Source: Ilyobacter_A sp963675185
GTDB lineage: Bacteria; Fusobacteriota; Fusobacteriia; Fusobacteriales; Fusobacteriaceae
Length of the DNA stretch: 64,000 bases
Direction of reading: 5' to 3'
Assembly: GCA_963675185.2 (NCBI GenBank)
Contig: CAXXOH010000003.1
Location: 1,426,001 to 1,490,000 of the forward strand
Shown: in pieces, positions 18,862-28,442 of the stretch
Position numbering within the stretch: position 1 is the first letter of the stretch
Layout: each line of letters begins with the position of its first letter
The notes under the pieces: model-generated
What the model saw: the letters and a program-made list of their open reading frames with translations, nothing else
Told to the model about the DNA's origin: nothing
Database searches by the model: none
Made by a program: the position numbers and the translations under genes

Positions 18862-19076
18862 CATTTTTGGCATAGAGGATTACAGAGAAAAAACAAATAA
18901 AGTTTAGTCACGAATTAACACTAATTTTCACGAATATTTTAAAATCTTTTATTAAAATTTTTATTCGTGTCCATTCGTGTGATTCGTGACAAAGAAAAAA
19001 ATCTTCTGATTTTAAATTGTTTTCTCTGTTCTGCTCATGTTTGAAATCTCTGTGAAACTCTGTGGGCAAAAAGTAT
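18862..19076. repeat. Palindromically ordered H-F-F'-H' repeat block
   Basis: Left arm: a decayed cacagag module (18866-18890), then agtcacgaattaacac and ttttcacgaat. Right arm: attcgtgtccattcgtgtga-ttcgtgac, then ctctgttctgctcatg and ctctgtgaaactctgtgg. The centre is an AT-rich stretch (18936-18963). This order can fold as one long imperfect hairpin of about 200 bp. Confidence 0.8.
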
Positions 19077-19132
19077 TTATAAAAATAATTTTATAATTAT
19101 TGTAGGGTTATAGTATAAGAGGTGCAAATTAT

Positions 19133-19615
19133 ATGAAGAGATATCTGTTGATACTTGGTGCTGTTTTATGGATGGGGATAATATTTGGATTTTCCAGCAG
19201 GGATATTAGTGCATCTTTAAAGCAGTCCGATGTCATTGTAAAGGTGGTTAAAGACAGTCAGGTGTTGGATAAGGTTGCTGGGGAAAGAATTCCCGCTTCG
19301 ACATTGGTGCGTAAAACCGCACATTTTTCTATATATTTTGTACTTGCCTTTATACTTTACCCGGTTATAAAACGTGACGGCAGCGGATTAAAGGGAGCCC
19401 TTATAACTGTACTTGCTGTTTTTTTGTATGCCTGTTCAGATGAATTCCACCAGACATTTGTGAAAGGCAGGGGGGCGCACTTTACGGATGTACTTATAGA
19501 CAGCTTCGGCGGCATCACAGGTGTGCTTATCTCTATGAAGTTGGAATGGCTGTTGAAAAGATATACCAGAAGGGCAAAGCTCCAGAGAGAGCTCGGGGAG
19601 CTAGCTAATAGATAA
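19133..19615 (+). CDS. VanZ-like family membrane protein (copy 1)
   Basis: A 160-aa protein with about four membrane segments and VanZ-like motifs: FGFSSRDISASLKQSD after the first segment, RKTAHFSIYFVLAFILYP, LYACSDEFHQTFVKGRGAHF and DVLIDSFGGITGVLI. VanZ gives low-level teicoplanin resistance by an unknown mechanism; most homologues are uncharacterised. Three copies occur here (19133, 36600, 46544), each near the head of a polysaccharide block. That suggests a role tied to these envelope loci (inference). An F/H repeat block lies on each side. Confidence 0.87.
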   Translation: MKRYLLILGAVLWMGIIFGFSSRDISASLKQSDVIVKVVKDSQVLDKVAGERIPASTLVRKTAHFSIYFVLAFILYPVIKRDGSGLKGALITVLAVFLYACSDEFHQTFVKGRGAHFTDVLIDSFGGITGVLISMKLEWLLKRYTRRAKLQRELGELANR

Positions 19616-19630
19616 CAGAGAATAGCTAAA

Positions 19631-19824
19631 AAATATTTTTGGACACAGAGTTACACGGAGGGAAATATAGAGTTTTGTAGAGGAAACATTTATTTCAGCC
19701 ACGAATCTTCACTAATTACACGAATTTTTAAATCTTTTTATTCGTGTTCATTCGTGTGATTCGTGACAAAAAACTTTTGATTTTAAAGTATTTCTGCATG
19801 AAAAACTATGTGAGCAAATAAAAA
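19631..19824. repeat. H-F-F'-H' palindromic repeat block
   Basis: ggacacagagttacacgg (H), cacgaatcttcactaatt-acacgaat (F), then attcgtgttcattcgtgtga-ttcgtgac (F') and a partial H' ending in ctatgtgagcaaa. The outermost 8 and inner 7 bases of F and F' pair perfectly. Confidence 0.8.
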
Positions 19825-19830
19825 AATGAG

Positions 19831-19852
19831 CGTTCGAAAGAACGTTTTTTTT
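19831..19852 (+). terminator. Rho-independent terminator
   Basis: Perfect 5-bp stem cgttc/gaacg with a GAAA tetraloop, followed by eight T (19845-19852). It ends transcription from the VanZ-like gene before the next operon. Confidence 0.8.
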
Positions 19853-19933
19853 ATACTTGTAAAATATCTCTAAACATAATAAAATTATATAGGGTAAAGT
19901 TAAAAAATAGTTACTTGTAAATAGGGGGAAGTG

Positions 19934-20854
19934 ATGAAAAGAGTTTTGGTGACTGGAGGAGCGGGCTTTATAGGTTCCCATACTGTAGAGGCTTTCATTA
20001 GAGAAGGATACGATGTTGTTGTTGTAGATAACCTCAGCACGGGTAAGTTTGAAAATATTTCCTCGTTAGATATAGAATTTTTTAAATGCGACATAAGGGA
20101 TAGATCCGAGTTGGAGAGGGTGTTTAATGCCTGCAATATAGATTACGTTGTCCACAATGCGGCACAGGTGAGTGTCGGTGAATCCATAAAAAATTCTATG
20201 TATGATGCGGATATAAATATAATGGGGCTGCTAAACGTACTAGAACTTTGTGTGAAATACAGTGTGAAAAAGGTAGTGTTCTCAAGCAGTGCCGCTGTGT
20301 ACGGCAAGTGCGGCATAATGCCTATAACGGAAGGGGTAGAGCTTTTCCCAATGTCTTTTTATGGACTGAGCAAGCAGACAGGGGAAAAATACCTGGAGCT
20401 GTACAGGAAGCTCTATGGGCTGAATTACGTTGTGTTGAGGTATGCCAACGTCTACGGCGAAAGGCAGGATGTAAACGGTGAGGCCGGGGTGGTGTCAATA
20501 TTTATAGACCGGCTTATAAATGGCGAACCACTTTATATAAATGGCGACGGGACTCAGACAAGGGACTTTGTGTACGTAAAGGACGTGGCAAGAGCAAATG
20601 TACTGGCTGTAGTTAATGAAGTAAAAAACAGTATTTTCAATGTTTCAGGAAATACTGAGATAAGCATAAATGAGCTTGCACTGAGCTTGAAAGAGATCAG
20701 TGATTACGCTGGTGAAATCCTTTATAGGGAGGAAAGAGTCGGGGATATAAAAAGATCTAGGATCGACAACAGCAGGATAAGGGAATGTTTGGGTTGGGAG
20801 CCGGAATATGATTTGAAGGAAGGCATATACAGACATTTTAAGGAGTTGAATTGA
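19934..20854 (+). CDS. NAD-dependent sugar epimerase/dehydratase (GalE-like)
   Basis: An extended SDR that probably 4-epimerises a UDP-sugar (Glc/Gal or GlcNAc/GalNAc). The dinucleotide-binding loop is VTGGAGFIGSH. SSSAAVYGKC contains the catalytic Ser, YGLSKQTGEKY holds YxxxK, and RYANVYGERQ is the conserved substrate segment. The ATG at 19934 is preferred over the adjacent GTG at 19931 (AGGGGGAAG upstream). It is 306 aa and heads the second polysaccharide block, overlapping the initiating transferase by 4 bp. It could supply that enzyme's substrate. Exact specificity is not visible. Confidence 0.88.
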   Translation: MKRVLVTGGAGFIGSHTVEAFIREGYDVVVVDNLSTGKFENISSLDIEFFKCDIRDRSELERVFNACNIDYVVHNAAQVSVGESIKNSMYDADINIMGLLNVLELCVKYSVKKVVFSSSAAVYGKCGIMPITEGVELFPMSFYGLSKQTGEKYLELYRKLYGLNYVVLRYANVYGERQDVNGEAGVVSIFIDRLINGEPLYINGDGTQTRDFVYVKDVARANVLAVVNEVKNSIFNVSGNTEISINELALSLKEISDYAGEILYREERVGDIKRSRIDNSRIRECLGWEPEYDLKEGIYRHFKELN

Positions 20855-22146
20855 GGCCGATGAATCATCTTAAAAATGTTACTATCAGAACGATATATAT
20901 GATTTCGCTTATGTTTTTTTATTTTTCTATATTTTGGAGTTTCAGTCTTCATATAGAACCGTATATAATTTGTATATGGTTTTTTGTGCTTTTTACATTT
21001 TACTATGTGATGGATCTTTTCAATTTTGAAGTTTCCAGTTATAGAGCACAGGACTTGGTCCTCTCTTGTTTTTTTAATTTTTTGAATGCCCTGTTTTTTT
21101 ATCTGGTCTTTAGAGCGGAGAAGCTTTTTTTAATATTTTTTATACTGGCTGTGCTAGAGAACCTAACAAAATACCTGCTTATAAAAACAGTGTGTAGCAG
21201 GGAAAATGTTTTGGTATACGGAGTAAACGGTAAAAATGAAGCTGTAAAAGAAACCTTGCTTTCAAATGCAAGGTATAATTATGTAGGTTATGTTGGTGGG
21301 AGAGAGTTTTTTGGAAATAAGAAACTTGGCGGACTTGAAGAACTCCCGAAAATAGTAGCCCAGCATAAAGTGTCTAAAATAATTGTTTTGGAAAAATATA
21401 TAGATGAAAAGCTAAAAAAGGATCTCTTTAAACTCCGTATAAAAGGAGTGGATATAAAGGATTACTTTTCATTCAGCGAAGAGGTGCAGGGAAAGATAGA
21501 TGTAAACAGCATAGATGAAGGCTGGCTGGCCTTCAGCCATGGATTTAAGATATACCAGGCGGATATGCAGAGAAAGTTAAAAAGAGTATTTGATTTTCTG
21601 CTGGCAGCTATAGTGGGTATTTTTACCCTGCCTGTGATGCTTTTGGCTGTGCCCATAATAAAGCTGGAGTCAAAGGGGCCTGTGTTCTTTGTTCAGGAGA
21701 GGATAGGTTACGGAGGGAAGCCCTTTAAGATGATAAAGTTCAGATCCATGAGGACGGATGCGGAAAAGGATGGTCCCAAATGGGCTGCGGAAAATGACCC
21801 CAGGGTGACAAAATTTGGGAGTTTTATGAGAAAGACCAGGATAGACGAGCTTCCGCAGCTATGGAACGTGATAAAGGGGGAGATGAGCTTTGTGGGTCCC
21901 AGGCCGGAAAGGCAGGTCTTTATAGATACATTGGAAAAAGAGATACCCTTCTACAGTCTAAGACACTCTGTACAGCCTGGGCTGACGGGTTGGGCGCAGG
22001 TGATGTACCCTTACGGCGCAAGCGTGGAAGATGCCCTTCACAAGCTGGAGTATGAACTCTACTATATAAAATACCAGAGTTTTATAATGGACGTCATCAT
22101 ATTTTTCAAAACTTTGAAGACGGTTTTTTTTGGTAAGGGAAGATAA
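20851..22146 (+). CDS. Polyprenyl-phosphate sugar-phosphate transferase (second type, copy A)
   Basis: Initiating transferase for the second block. N-terminal hydrophobic segments lie at about 10-110, a Rossmann-like middle domain has VLVYGVNGKNEAV, and the C-terminal catalytic domain has RIDELPQLWNVIKGEMSFVG (with the Asp-Glu dyad), GPRPER and QPGLTGWAQVMYPYG. At 431 aa it belongs with the gene at 37518, and this pair differs from the pair at 963/51704. The start is TTG 20851 (AAGGAG 5 bp upstream, overlapping the previous stop), or ATG 20860, which aligns with the paralogue's start. The sugar is unknown. Confidence 0.9.
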   Translation: MRPMNHLKNVTIRTIYMISLMFFYFSIFWSFSLHIEPYIICIWFFVLFTFYYVMDLFNFEVSSYRAQDLVLSCFFNFLNALFFYLVFRAEKLFLIFFILAVLENLTKYLLIKTVCSRENVLVYGVNGKNEAVKETLLSNARYNYVGYVGGREFFGNKKLGGLEELPKIVAQHKVSKIIVLEKYIDEKLKKDLFKLRIKGVDIKDYFSFSEEVQGKIDVNSIDEGWLAFSHGFKIYQADMQRKLKRVFDFLLAAIVGIFTLPVMLLAVPIIKLESKGPVFFVQERIGYGGKPFKMIKFRSMRTDAEKDGPKWAAENDPRVTKFGSFMRKTRIDELPQLWNVIKGEMSFVGPRPERQVFIDTLEKEIPFYSLRHSVQPGLTGWAQVMYPYGASVEDALHKLEYELYYIKYQSFIMDVIIFFKTLKTVFFGKGR

Positions 22147-22219
22147 GAAAATATTAAAATATTTAATAACAAAATATAATTGAAAATTCAATAAATTCAA
22201 AGAGATTTAGGGAGTTTAA

Positions 22220-23674
22220 ATGCTGAAAAAAATTTTTAAAGGGACTTTAATTTATAGCATTTCAAATTTATGTATAAAATTTAGTGCTATATTATTATTA
22301 CCTATACTAACTCGTCTTTTGACGCCTCATGAATATGGAATAATAGGAACTGTTATGCCGATAAGTTCTATTTTAGGTACAGTATTGTCTTTCGGCTTTG
22401 CTACTGTACAAATGAAAAAATATAGTTTTTTAAAAGATAACCCTAAAAAATTAGGCGAATATATTTTTTCTATAAATATATTTGCTATATTTATAAGTTG
22501 TTGTTTTTTATTTATAATTTTTTCTTCATTTGGGGAAAAACTATTTTCTCTTATAATTGATTTAAAAAAAATAGAAATGAATTATATTTATATAGTTGGA
22601 ATAGTTTCAGTTTTTAGTGTTTTTAATACATTGAGTAGTGTATTTTTCAGAATGGAAGAAAGACATTTTAAAATAGCTTTTGGAGGTATTATTTCTTTTT
22701 TTCTAAATTTTGTAGTCACAATTCTTTTAATAAAATATTATAGTCTAGGTGTAAAAGGATTTTTATTAGGAAATCTATCAGCAGCAATAATTTTATTTAT
22801 ATACAATTATTTTGAATACTCGAAAAAGTTTTGTTTTAAATTCAAATTAACAGATATAACATATAGTTTGAAAAATGGATTGCCTATGATTTTCATAGAG
22901 TTAACTGATAAATTAGTTGATTTTAGTGATCGTTTTATTTTACTTAGATTCGTTACTTTAAATTCTATAGGAGTTTATAGTTTAGCTGCAACAGGATCTA
23001 AAATAATGTTAGTTTTTTCTAGCGCAATTTCCAATAGTTTTTCGCCTATTTTTTATGAAAAAATAAAAGATAATAAGAACAATGAATATATTACTGAAAT
23101 GCTAACAATACTTTATGGTTTGATAATCTTTATTGCTGTAGGAGGAGAACTATTTTCAAAAAATATTTTAGATCATGTATTTCCAAGTTCATATAATGGA
23201 GTTGGATCATATTTAATTTATTTAATTCCAGCTGCAGTACTACAATTTTCATATTTTTTAGACTACTATTTCCATTATCATGAAGAAAGTAATTACGTAT
23301 CTTTTTTTACTTTAATTTCTATTGTTACTAATGTTCTTATTAATATTCTTTTTATACCTAAATATGGAATAATTACAGCAGTCGTTTCAACTATAATTTC
23401 ATTTTTTATTCGGGCTATGCTGGAATTGTATATAATTAAGTTGAAATATAAAATAAAATTTAAATATGGCAAATTAATTTTATTTACATTTTTAATGATT
23501 AATCCTATTATTTTTAAAATTTCGCACATGGAAGTAAGTATAAAAGCTATGATATTAAAATTATTTTATCTTGTTTTAGTAGGAATATTTTGCCTAGACT
23601 ATAGTTGGATAAAGAGTTTAAAAATTATTTGGAAAAATTACATAGAAAAAGTAAAATATTTAATAAAAATTTAA
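22220..23674 (+). CDS. Polysaccharide flippase, Wzx-like (second copy)
   Basis: A 484-aa membrane protein with about 12-14 hydrophobic segments. The N-terminus (FKGTLIYSISNLCIKFSAIL, LLPILTRLLTPHEYG) is the classical polysaccharide_synt/Wzx signature. It would flip the repeat unit made by this block. The gene is much more AT-rich than the two genes before it, marking a composition border at about 22.15 kb. No polymerase is found before the TA island at 29.2 kb. Confidence 0.9.
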   Translation: MLKKIFKGTLIYSISNLCIKFSAILLLPILTRLLTPHEYGIIGTVMPISSILGTVLSFGFATVQMKKYSFLKDNPKKLGEYIFSINIFAIFISCCFLFIIFSSFGEKLFSLIIDLKKIEMNYIYIVGIVSVFSVFNTLSSVFFRMEERHFKIAFGGIISFFLNFVVTILLIKYYSLGVKGFLLGNLSAAIILFIYNYFEYSKKFCFKFKLTDITYSLKNGLPMIFIELTDKLVDFSDRFILLRFVTLNSIGVYSLAATGSKIMLVFSSAISNSFSPIFYEKIKDNKNNEYITEMLTILYGLIIFIAVGGELFSKNILDHVFPSSYNGVGSYLIYLIPAAVLQFSYFLDYYFHYHEESNYVSFFTLISIVTNVLINILFIPKYGIITAVVSTIISFFIRAMLELYIIKLKYKIKFKYGKLILFTFLMINPIIFKISHMEVSIKAMILKLFYLVLVGIFCLDYSWIKSLKIIWKNYIEKVKYLIKI

Positions 23675-23720
23675 TTCACTTAGAACATAATATTTGATTA
23701 GATAGGGAGGATATAAATTG

Positions 23721-24599
23721 ATGTTTACGGTTTTTACTCCAACATATAATAGAGGTTATATTTTAAATAAATTATATCAATCATTGAAAAATCAAAGCTA
23801 TAAAGATTTTGAATGGTTAATAATAGATGATGGATCTACTGATAACACTAGAAAAATAGTTGATGAATGGATTAGTGAAAATAATATAAAAATAAGATAT
23901 TTTTATAAAAAAAATAGCGGGAAACAAAAAACTTATAATTTAGCAATAAAAAAAGCACAAGGAGAATTTTTTATTTGTATAGATTCTGATGATCAATATA
24001 CAGAAGATGCTTTGGAGAAAATATTGATTTATTGGAGTAGAATAAAAAATAAAAATAAATATGCAGGATTGACATATTTAAGCATGTTCCCAGATGGAAA
24101 ATTAATAGGAACAGAATTTCCTAAAAATGAATTTGATTCAAATCATTTTGATATTTATTATAAGTATAACGTAAAGGGGGATAAAGGGATGATGTTTAGA
24201 ACTTCTGTTCTAAGAGAATTCTATTTTCCTGAAATTGCAGAAGAACACTTTATTACAGAAGGGACTTTATACAATAGAATTAGCAGAAAATATAAAACTA
24301 GATATATTAATGAGAAATTAGAAATTAAAGATTATCAAGAAAACGGTTTAACTACAAAATACAAGAATTTAATGCTCTCTAATCCAAAAGGGAGTGCCTT
24401 ATATTTTAATGAAAAAAATTTTTTTGATATGAAATTATTGGATAGGGTATTAAGTAATGCAGTCTATATCAAATTTTCATTAATTTCAAAAAAAATATAT
24501 AGAGAAATTTATTCTTATGCAATTTATAAAAAGTATTTTTTTTTGAGTTATTTGATAGGGAAATACATGCACTTAAAGGGAACGTTTCAAACAAAATAA
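23721..24599 (+). CDS. Glycosyltransferase family 2
   Basis: A GT-A enzyme of about 292 aa: FTVFTPTYNRGYILNKLYQS, DGSTDNTRK and ICIDSDDQYTEDA (DXD). This resembles the group with PTYNRGYIL starts found in capsule clusters. The ATG at 23721 is preferred; an in-frame TTG lies directly before it and GGGAGG is 10 bp upstream. It lies between Wzx and a GT32-like gene in an AT-rich operon. Substrate unknown. Confidence 0.9.
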   Translation: MFTVFTPTYNRGYILNKLYQSLKNQSYKDFEWLIIDDGSTDNTRKIVDEWISENNIKIRYFYKKNSGKQKTYNLAIKKAQGEFFICIDSDDQYTEDALEKILIYWSRIKNKNKYAGLTYLSMFPDGKLIGTEFPKNEFDSNHFDIYYKYNVKGDKGMMFRTSVLREFYFPEIAEEHFITEGTLYNRISRKYKTRYINEKLEIKDYQENGLTTKYKNLMLSNPKGSALYFNEKNFFDMKLLDRVLSNAVYIKFSLISKKIYREIYSYAIYKKYFFLSYLIGKYMHLKGTFQTK

Positions 24600-24636
24600 A
24601 ATTTATAGAAATTATAAATTGGAGAAGGTATAAAAT

Positions 24637-25374
24637 ATGATTGAAAAAAAATTACATTATATTTGGGTTGGAGAAAATTCTAAACCGAATTTAGTAAATA
24701 TATGTCTACTAAATTGGAAAGAAAAATTAACAGACTATGAAATATTAGAGTGGAGTGAAAAAAATTTTAATATAGAAAATGCAATGAAGAATAATAAATT
24801 TTTTAAAGAATGCTATAAAAGAGGATTATGGGCATTTGTGTCAGATTATATGAGGGTAAAGATTCTTTATGAAAATGGTGGGGTATATATTGATACAGAC
24901 ATGACTCTTTTAAAGAATATAGAGCCGCTGTTAAATAATGAATTTTTTATTGGCTATGAGGATGAAAATTATATAAGTTGTGGGATTTTTGGGTGTAAAA
25001 AAAATAATGAATTTTTGGGGAAAGTACTGGAATTTTACGAAAAAGAAATATGGGAAAAAGATATTTGGACAATTCCTAAAATTTTCAGTTATGTATTGAA
25101 TAAGCATCCTAATTTAAAAAACAATATGGCGATATATCCAAAAGAATATTTCTATCCTTATCATTTTACGGAAGAATTTTCAGAAAAGAAAATAACAAAA
25201 GATACGTATGGAGTTCATTGGTGGAGTAAAAATTGGGGTAATACTAAAGAATTAATTTTTTTAGAGACTAAGCATTTAAATGGAATGGAAAAGATATTTA
25301 AAATATTTAAAATAAAACTAAGAAAAGTAGAGATTTTTAAAAAATTATATATAAAATTTAGAGGGTGTAGATAA
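24637..25374 (+). CDS. GT32-like glycosyltransferase with DXD motif (capsular polysaccharide synthesis)
   Basis: A 245-aa protein starting KKLHYIWVGE, the typical opening of this group, with ENGGVYIDTDM holding the DXD (D86, D88). A C-terminal GVHWWSKNW resembles the H-W-x-x-SW end of GT32 enzymes. It would use a nucleotide sugar with a divalent metal to extend the repeat unit. Its stop overlaps the next start by 1 bp, so the two genes are coupled. Confidence 0.87.
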   Translation: MIEKKLHYIWVGENSKPNLVNICLLNWKEKLTDYEILEWSEKNFNIENAMKNNKFFKECYKRGLWAFVSDYMRVKILYENGGVYIDTDMTLLKNIEPLLNNEFFIGYEDENYISCGIFGCKKNNEFLGKVLEFYEKEIWEKDIWTIPKIFSYVLNKHPNLKNNMAIYPKEYFYPYHFTEEFSEKKITKDTYGVHWWSKNWGNTKELIFLETKHLNGMEKIFKIFKIKLRKVEIFKKLYIKFRGCR

Positions 25375-26201
25375 TGAAGTTTTCTTTAATTATGGCAACT
25401 TTAGGAAGAATACAGGAAATAGAGGATTTTATAAAAAGTCTTTTAATTCAAGAGTATGAAGATTATGAGTTAATAATTGTGGATCAAAATGAGCATATGT
25501 TAGTGAAGGAAATTGTAGAAAGTTATAAAAATGAAATAAATATTAAATACATTAGAAGTGATGTAAAAGGTATAAGTGTTAACAGGAATATTGGATTAAA
25601 AGTTGCAACGGGTGATATACTAGCTTTTCCGGATGATGATTGCGAATATTCACCTGAACTTTTAAAAAATATAATTTTAAAATTTAAAAACTCGAAAGAG
25701 TTAGATATAGTATCTGTGAATACTTTGGAAAAAGGGAAAAACTATGGAATAGGAAAAATGCCGGATAGAAACTGTGAATTACTGCTCAGCAATATTTTAG
25801 AAACAGTAAAATCCATAACTGTTTTTTTGAAAAATAACAGAATAAAGGATCTTTTATTTGATGAGAGATTAGGAGCAGGTAAAAAATACGGTTCTGGAGA
25901 GGAGACAGATTTTCTATTACATTGCTTACACATTGGGCTTGTTGGAAGATATTTTCCTGAATTAGTGGTGTATCATCCTGCTAAAAAAGGTGATTATTTG
26001 AATACAGAAAGAGAATTCAAGTATGCTTTAGGATTTGGGGCATTATGTAGAAAAGAGATTTTTATAAGAAAAAATTATATGTTTATTTTAATTTTTATAA
26101 AAAAAACATATAAAAATTTTTTAGGGAGTTTTTTCAGTAGGAATAGAGAATATCATTACACTATACTGAAGGGGAAATTATTAGGGTTGTTAAATTATTA
26201 A
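25374..26201 (+). CDS. Glycosyltransferase family 2
   Basis: A 275-aa GT-A enzyme with FSLIMATLGRIQEIEDFIKS, IIVDQNEH, and ISVNRNIGLKVATGDILAFP followed by DDDCEY (DXD). The N-terminal MATLGR opening and VDQN motif place it in a GT2 subgroup common in O-antigen clusters. A basic, hydrophobic C-terminal third (IFIRKNYMFILIFIKKTYKN) may touch the membrane. The start overlaps the stop of the preceding gene. Substrate unknown. Confidence 0.88.
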   Translation: MKFSLIMATLGRIQEIEDFIKSLLIQEYEDYELIIVDQNEHMLVKEIVESYKNEINIKYIRSDVKGISVNRNIGLKVATGDILAFPDDDCEYSPELLKNIILKFKNSKELDIVSVNTLEKGKNYGIGKMPDRNCELLLSNILETVKSITVFLKNNRIKDLLFDERLGAGKKYGSGEETDFLLHCLHIGLVGRYFPELVVYHPAKKGDYLNTEREFKYALGFGALCRKEIFIRKNYMFILIFIKKTYKNFLGSFFSRNREYHYTILKGKLLGLLNY

Positions 26202-26216
26202 AACCTAGGAGATGGA

Positions 26217-27326
26217 ATGAAACTTTTATTTTGGGGAAATCAAATTACAGAAAAAAATAAAACAGGAGTTGGATGGTATAATTATAATCTGATAAAAGAA
26301 ATAGATGATAAAGTTAATTATTTTATTTCACTGCATAAACAAGTATCAAATAATTTAAAAGAAGAATTTTATTTTGATAAAATAAAGTATCAGACAATGG
26401 TAAATGAGAAGTTATTTAGAATACTTCCCTTGCCTTATCATAAGTTCTTTCCGAAAGCGGATATATATTACTTTGATGGATTTTTTCCTCTTTGGTGTAA
26501 AGGGAAAAAAGTAGCTATAGTTCATGACTTAATGAGTGTTTATTATCCAGAAAATTATAGACTTCTTAGAAAAATTAGCTTGAAGCTTTATTTCTTATTA
26601 GTTTCAAAAAGAGCAGACAAAATTATAGTTGTGTCGGAAAATACAAAAAAAGATTTGATAGAACATTATTCTATTTCTGAGAAAAGAATAGAAGTTATTT
26701 ACCCTGGAGTAGATTTGGAAAAATTTTCAAAAATAGGGGAAGATATTTCTAATGATAAAATAAGAATGAGATATAATATTCCTGGAGAATATTTTTTATA
26801 TGTTGGAGCTCTCAGAAAAAATAAAAATATAGATGGAATAATAAGGGCATATAAAAGCTATTTAGATTATGATGATTCAAAATTTTTAGTGATAGCTGGG
26901 AGCAAAACAGGAGAGTATAAAACTTTAAAAAAGCTCGTATTGGAGTTGCAAATTGAAAATAGAGTAATTTTCACAGGTTACTTTTCTGAAGGAGATAAGA
27001 AAAACTTGTATAAAGGGGCCTGTGCTTTTTTAATGCCATCTCATTATGAAGGATTTGGAATTCCTGTTATAGAAGCGATGGCTTCGTCGCTTCCAGTTAT
27101 AACTTCAAATATCTCATCTTTAAAAGAAATTTCTGAAGGGTGTGCATTGCAAGTTAATCCATCAGAAGTTTTAGATATAAGAGATGCAATGATTAAAATA
27201 TCAAGTGATGAAAAATTGAAAAAATCTTTAATAGAAAATGGTTTGGAAAATTCTAAAGAATTTACTTGGACTAATACGGGAAATAAATTTATAGAACTTT
27301 TAAGTAGTTTATTTGAAGGGGAGTAA
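26217..27326 (+). CDS. Glycosyltransferase family 4
   Basis: A GT-B enzyme of 369 aa. The C-terminal half has YVGALRKNKNIDGIIRAY, VIAGSKTGEYK and MPSHYEGFGIPVIEAMASS (EX7E). The N-terminus (KLLFWGNQITEKNKTGVGWY) resembles mannosyl- and rhamnosyl-transferases that sense a GxGWY loop. ATG 26217 follows AGGAGATGG. The next gene starts 3 bp after the stop. Donor unknown; GDP-mannose is plausible since ManC is encoded nearby (inference). Confidence 0.9.
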   Translation: MKLLFWGNQITEKNKTGVGWYNYNLIKEIDDKVNYFISLHKQVSNNLKEEFYFDKIKYQTMVNEKLFRILPLPYHKFFPKADIYYFDGFFPLWCKGKKVAIVHDLMSVYYPENYRLLRKISLKLYFLLVSKRADKIIVVSENTKKDLIEHYSISEKRIEVIYPGVDLEKFSKIGEDISNDKIRMRYNIPGEYFLYVGALRKNKNIDGIIRAYKSYLDYDDSKFLVIAGSKTGEYKTLKKLVLELQIENRVIFTGYFSEGDKKNLYKGACAFLMPSHYEGFGIPVIEAMASSLPVITSNISSLKEISEGCALQVNPSEVLDIRDAMIKISSDEKLKKSLIENGLENSKEFTWTNTGNKFIELLSSLFEGE

Positions 27327-27329
27327 ATT

Positions 27330-28442
27330 ATGAAAATATTATACATATCACCTGCATCAGTAAATCATACAGTAAGATGGGTAAATGCAATGGTTGATAA
27401 AGGGCATGAAGTTCATTTGATTAGTCTAAGAGAACATTGTGAAGGAAAAAATAAAATAGATGATAGAGTTAAAATTTATTATTTACCTATCAAAGGTCAG
27501 CTTGGTTATTATCTAAATTCATTTCAAGCTAGAAAAATCATAAAAAAAATAAATCCTGATATTATAAATACACATTATGCATCTGGCTATGGGACTCTCT
27601 CTAGACTGACTAATTGTACCCCTGTACTTTTGTCTGCTTGGGGAAGTGATGTGTATGATTTTCCGAATGAAAATAAATTTAAAAAAAGGATATTGGAGAA
27701 AAATTTAAAAAGTGCTTTCGGGATTGCTTCTACAAGTCATGCAATGGCAGAAGAGACTAAAAAATATGTGAATAAAAAAATATATATTACTCCTTTTGGT
27801 GTAGATCTTAATCTTTTTAAAGCTTTAGAAAAAAATAAAAAAAAGGATGAAATTATAATCGGAATAGTAAAAACTTTAAAGCCGAAATATGGAATTAGAT
27901 ATTTAATAGAAGCAATTTCGATTTTAGTAAAACGATTGAAAAAAGAAAAGAAATTTCAAGTTATTAATCAGCTTGCATGTCATATATATGGTGAAGGTGA
28001 AGAAAGAAAAGATCTATTAGATTTAACAAAAAAATTAGAAGTAAATAATATTATTAATTTTAAAGGTTATATTGAAAATAAGAGAGTTCCTGAAGTTATA
28101 AATCAGATGGATATATTTTGCGCTCCCAGTATTTTAGATAGTGAAAGCTTTGGAGTTGCAGCTGTAGAAGCTATGGCTTGTGAAGTTCCAGTTGTTGTGT
28201 CAGATGTAGACGGGTTTAAAGAAGTAGTAGAAGATGGAACTACAGGTTATATAGTCCCTAAAAAAAATAGTCGGGCTTTAGCAGATGTGATCTACGAATT
28301 AATCTTTGATGAAAAAAAAAGAAAAGAAATGGGATCAAATGGTAGGAAAAGAGTGGCTAAATTATATAATTGGGATGAGAATGTGAAATATATGGAGAGT
28401 GTGTATATGGATGTAATAGGAGATTGGAAGAATGAAAAATAA
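27330..28442 (+). CDS. Glycosyltransferase family 4
   Basis: A 370-aa GT-B enzyme with MKILYISPASVNHTVRWVNA at the N-terminus, NTHYASGYGTLSRL, and SILDSESFGVAAVEAMACE, the EX7E motif, at about 267-285. It probably extends the repeat unit in the cytoplasm. It overlaps the next gene by 11 bp. The VNHTVRWVNAM opening is common in GT4 members of O-antigen clusters. Confidence 0.9.
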   Translation: MKILYISPASVNHTVRWVNAMVDKGHEVHLISLREHCEGKNKIDDRVKIYYLPIKGQLGYYLNSFQARKIIKKINPDIINTHYASGYGTLSRLTNCTPVLLSAWGSDVYDFPNENKFKKRILEKNLKSAFGIASTSHAMAEETKKYVNKKIYITPFGVDLNLFKALEKNKKKDEIIIGIVKTLKPKYGIRYLIEAISILVKRLKKEKKFQVINQLACHIYGEGEERKDLLDLTKKLEVNNIINFKGYIENKRVPEVINQMDIFCAPSILDSESFGVAAVEAMACEVPVVVSDVDGFKEVVEDGTTGYIVPKKNSRALADVIYELIFDEKKRKEMGSNGRKRVAKLYNWDENVKYMESVYMDVIGDWKNEK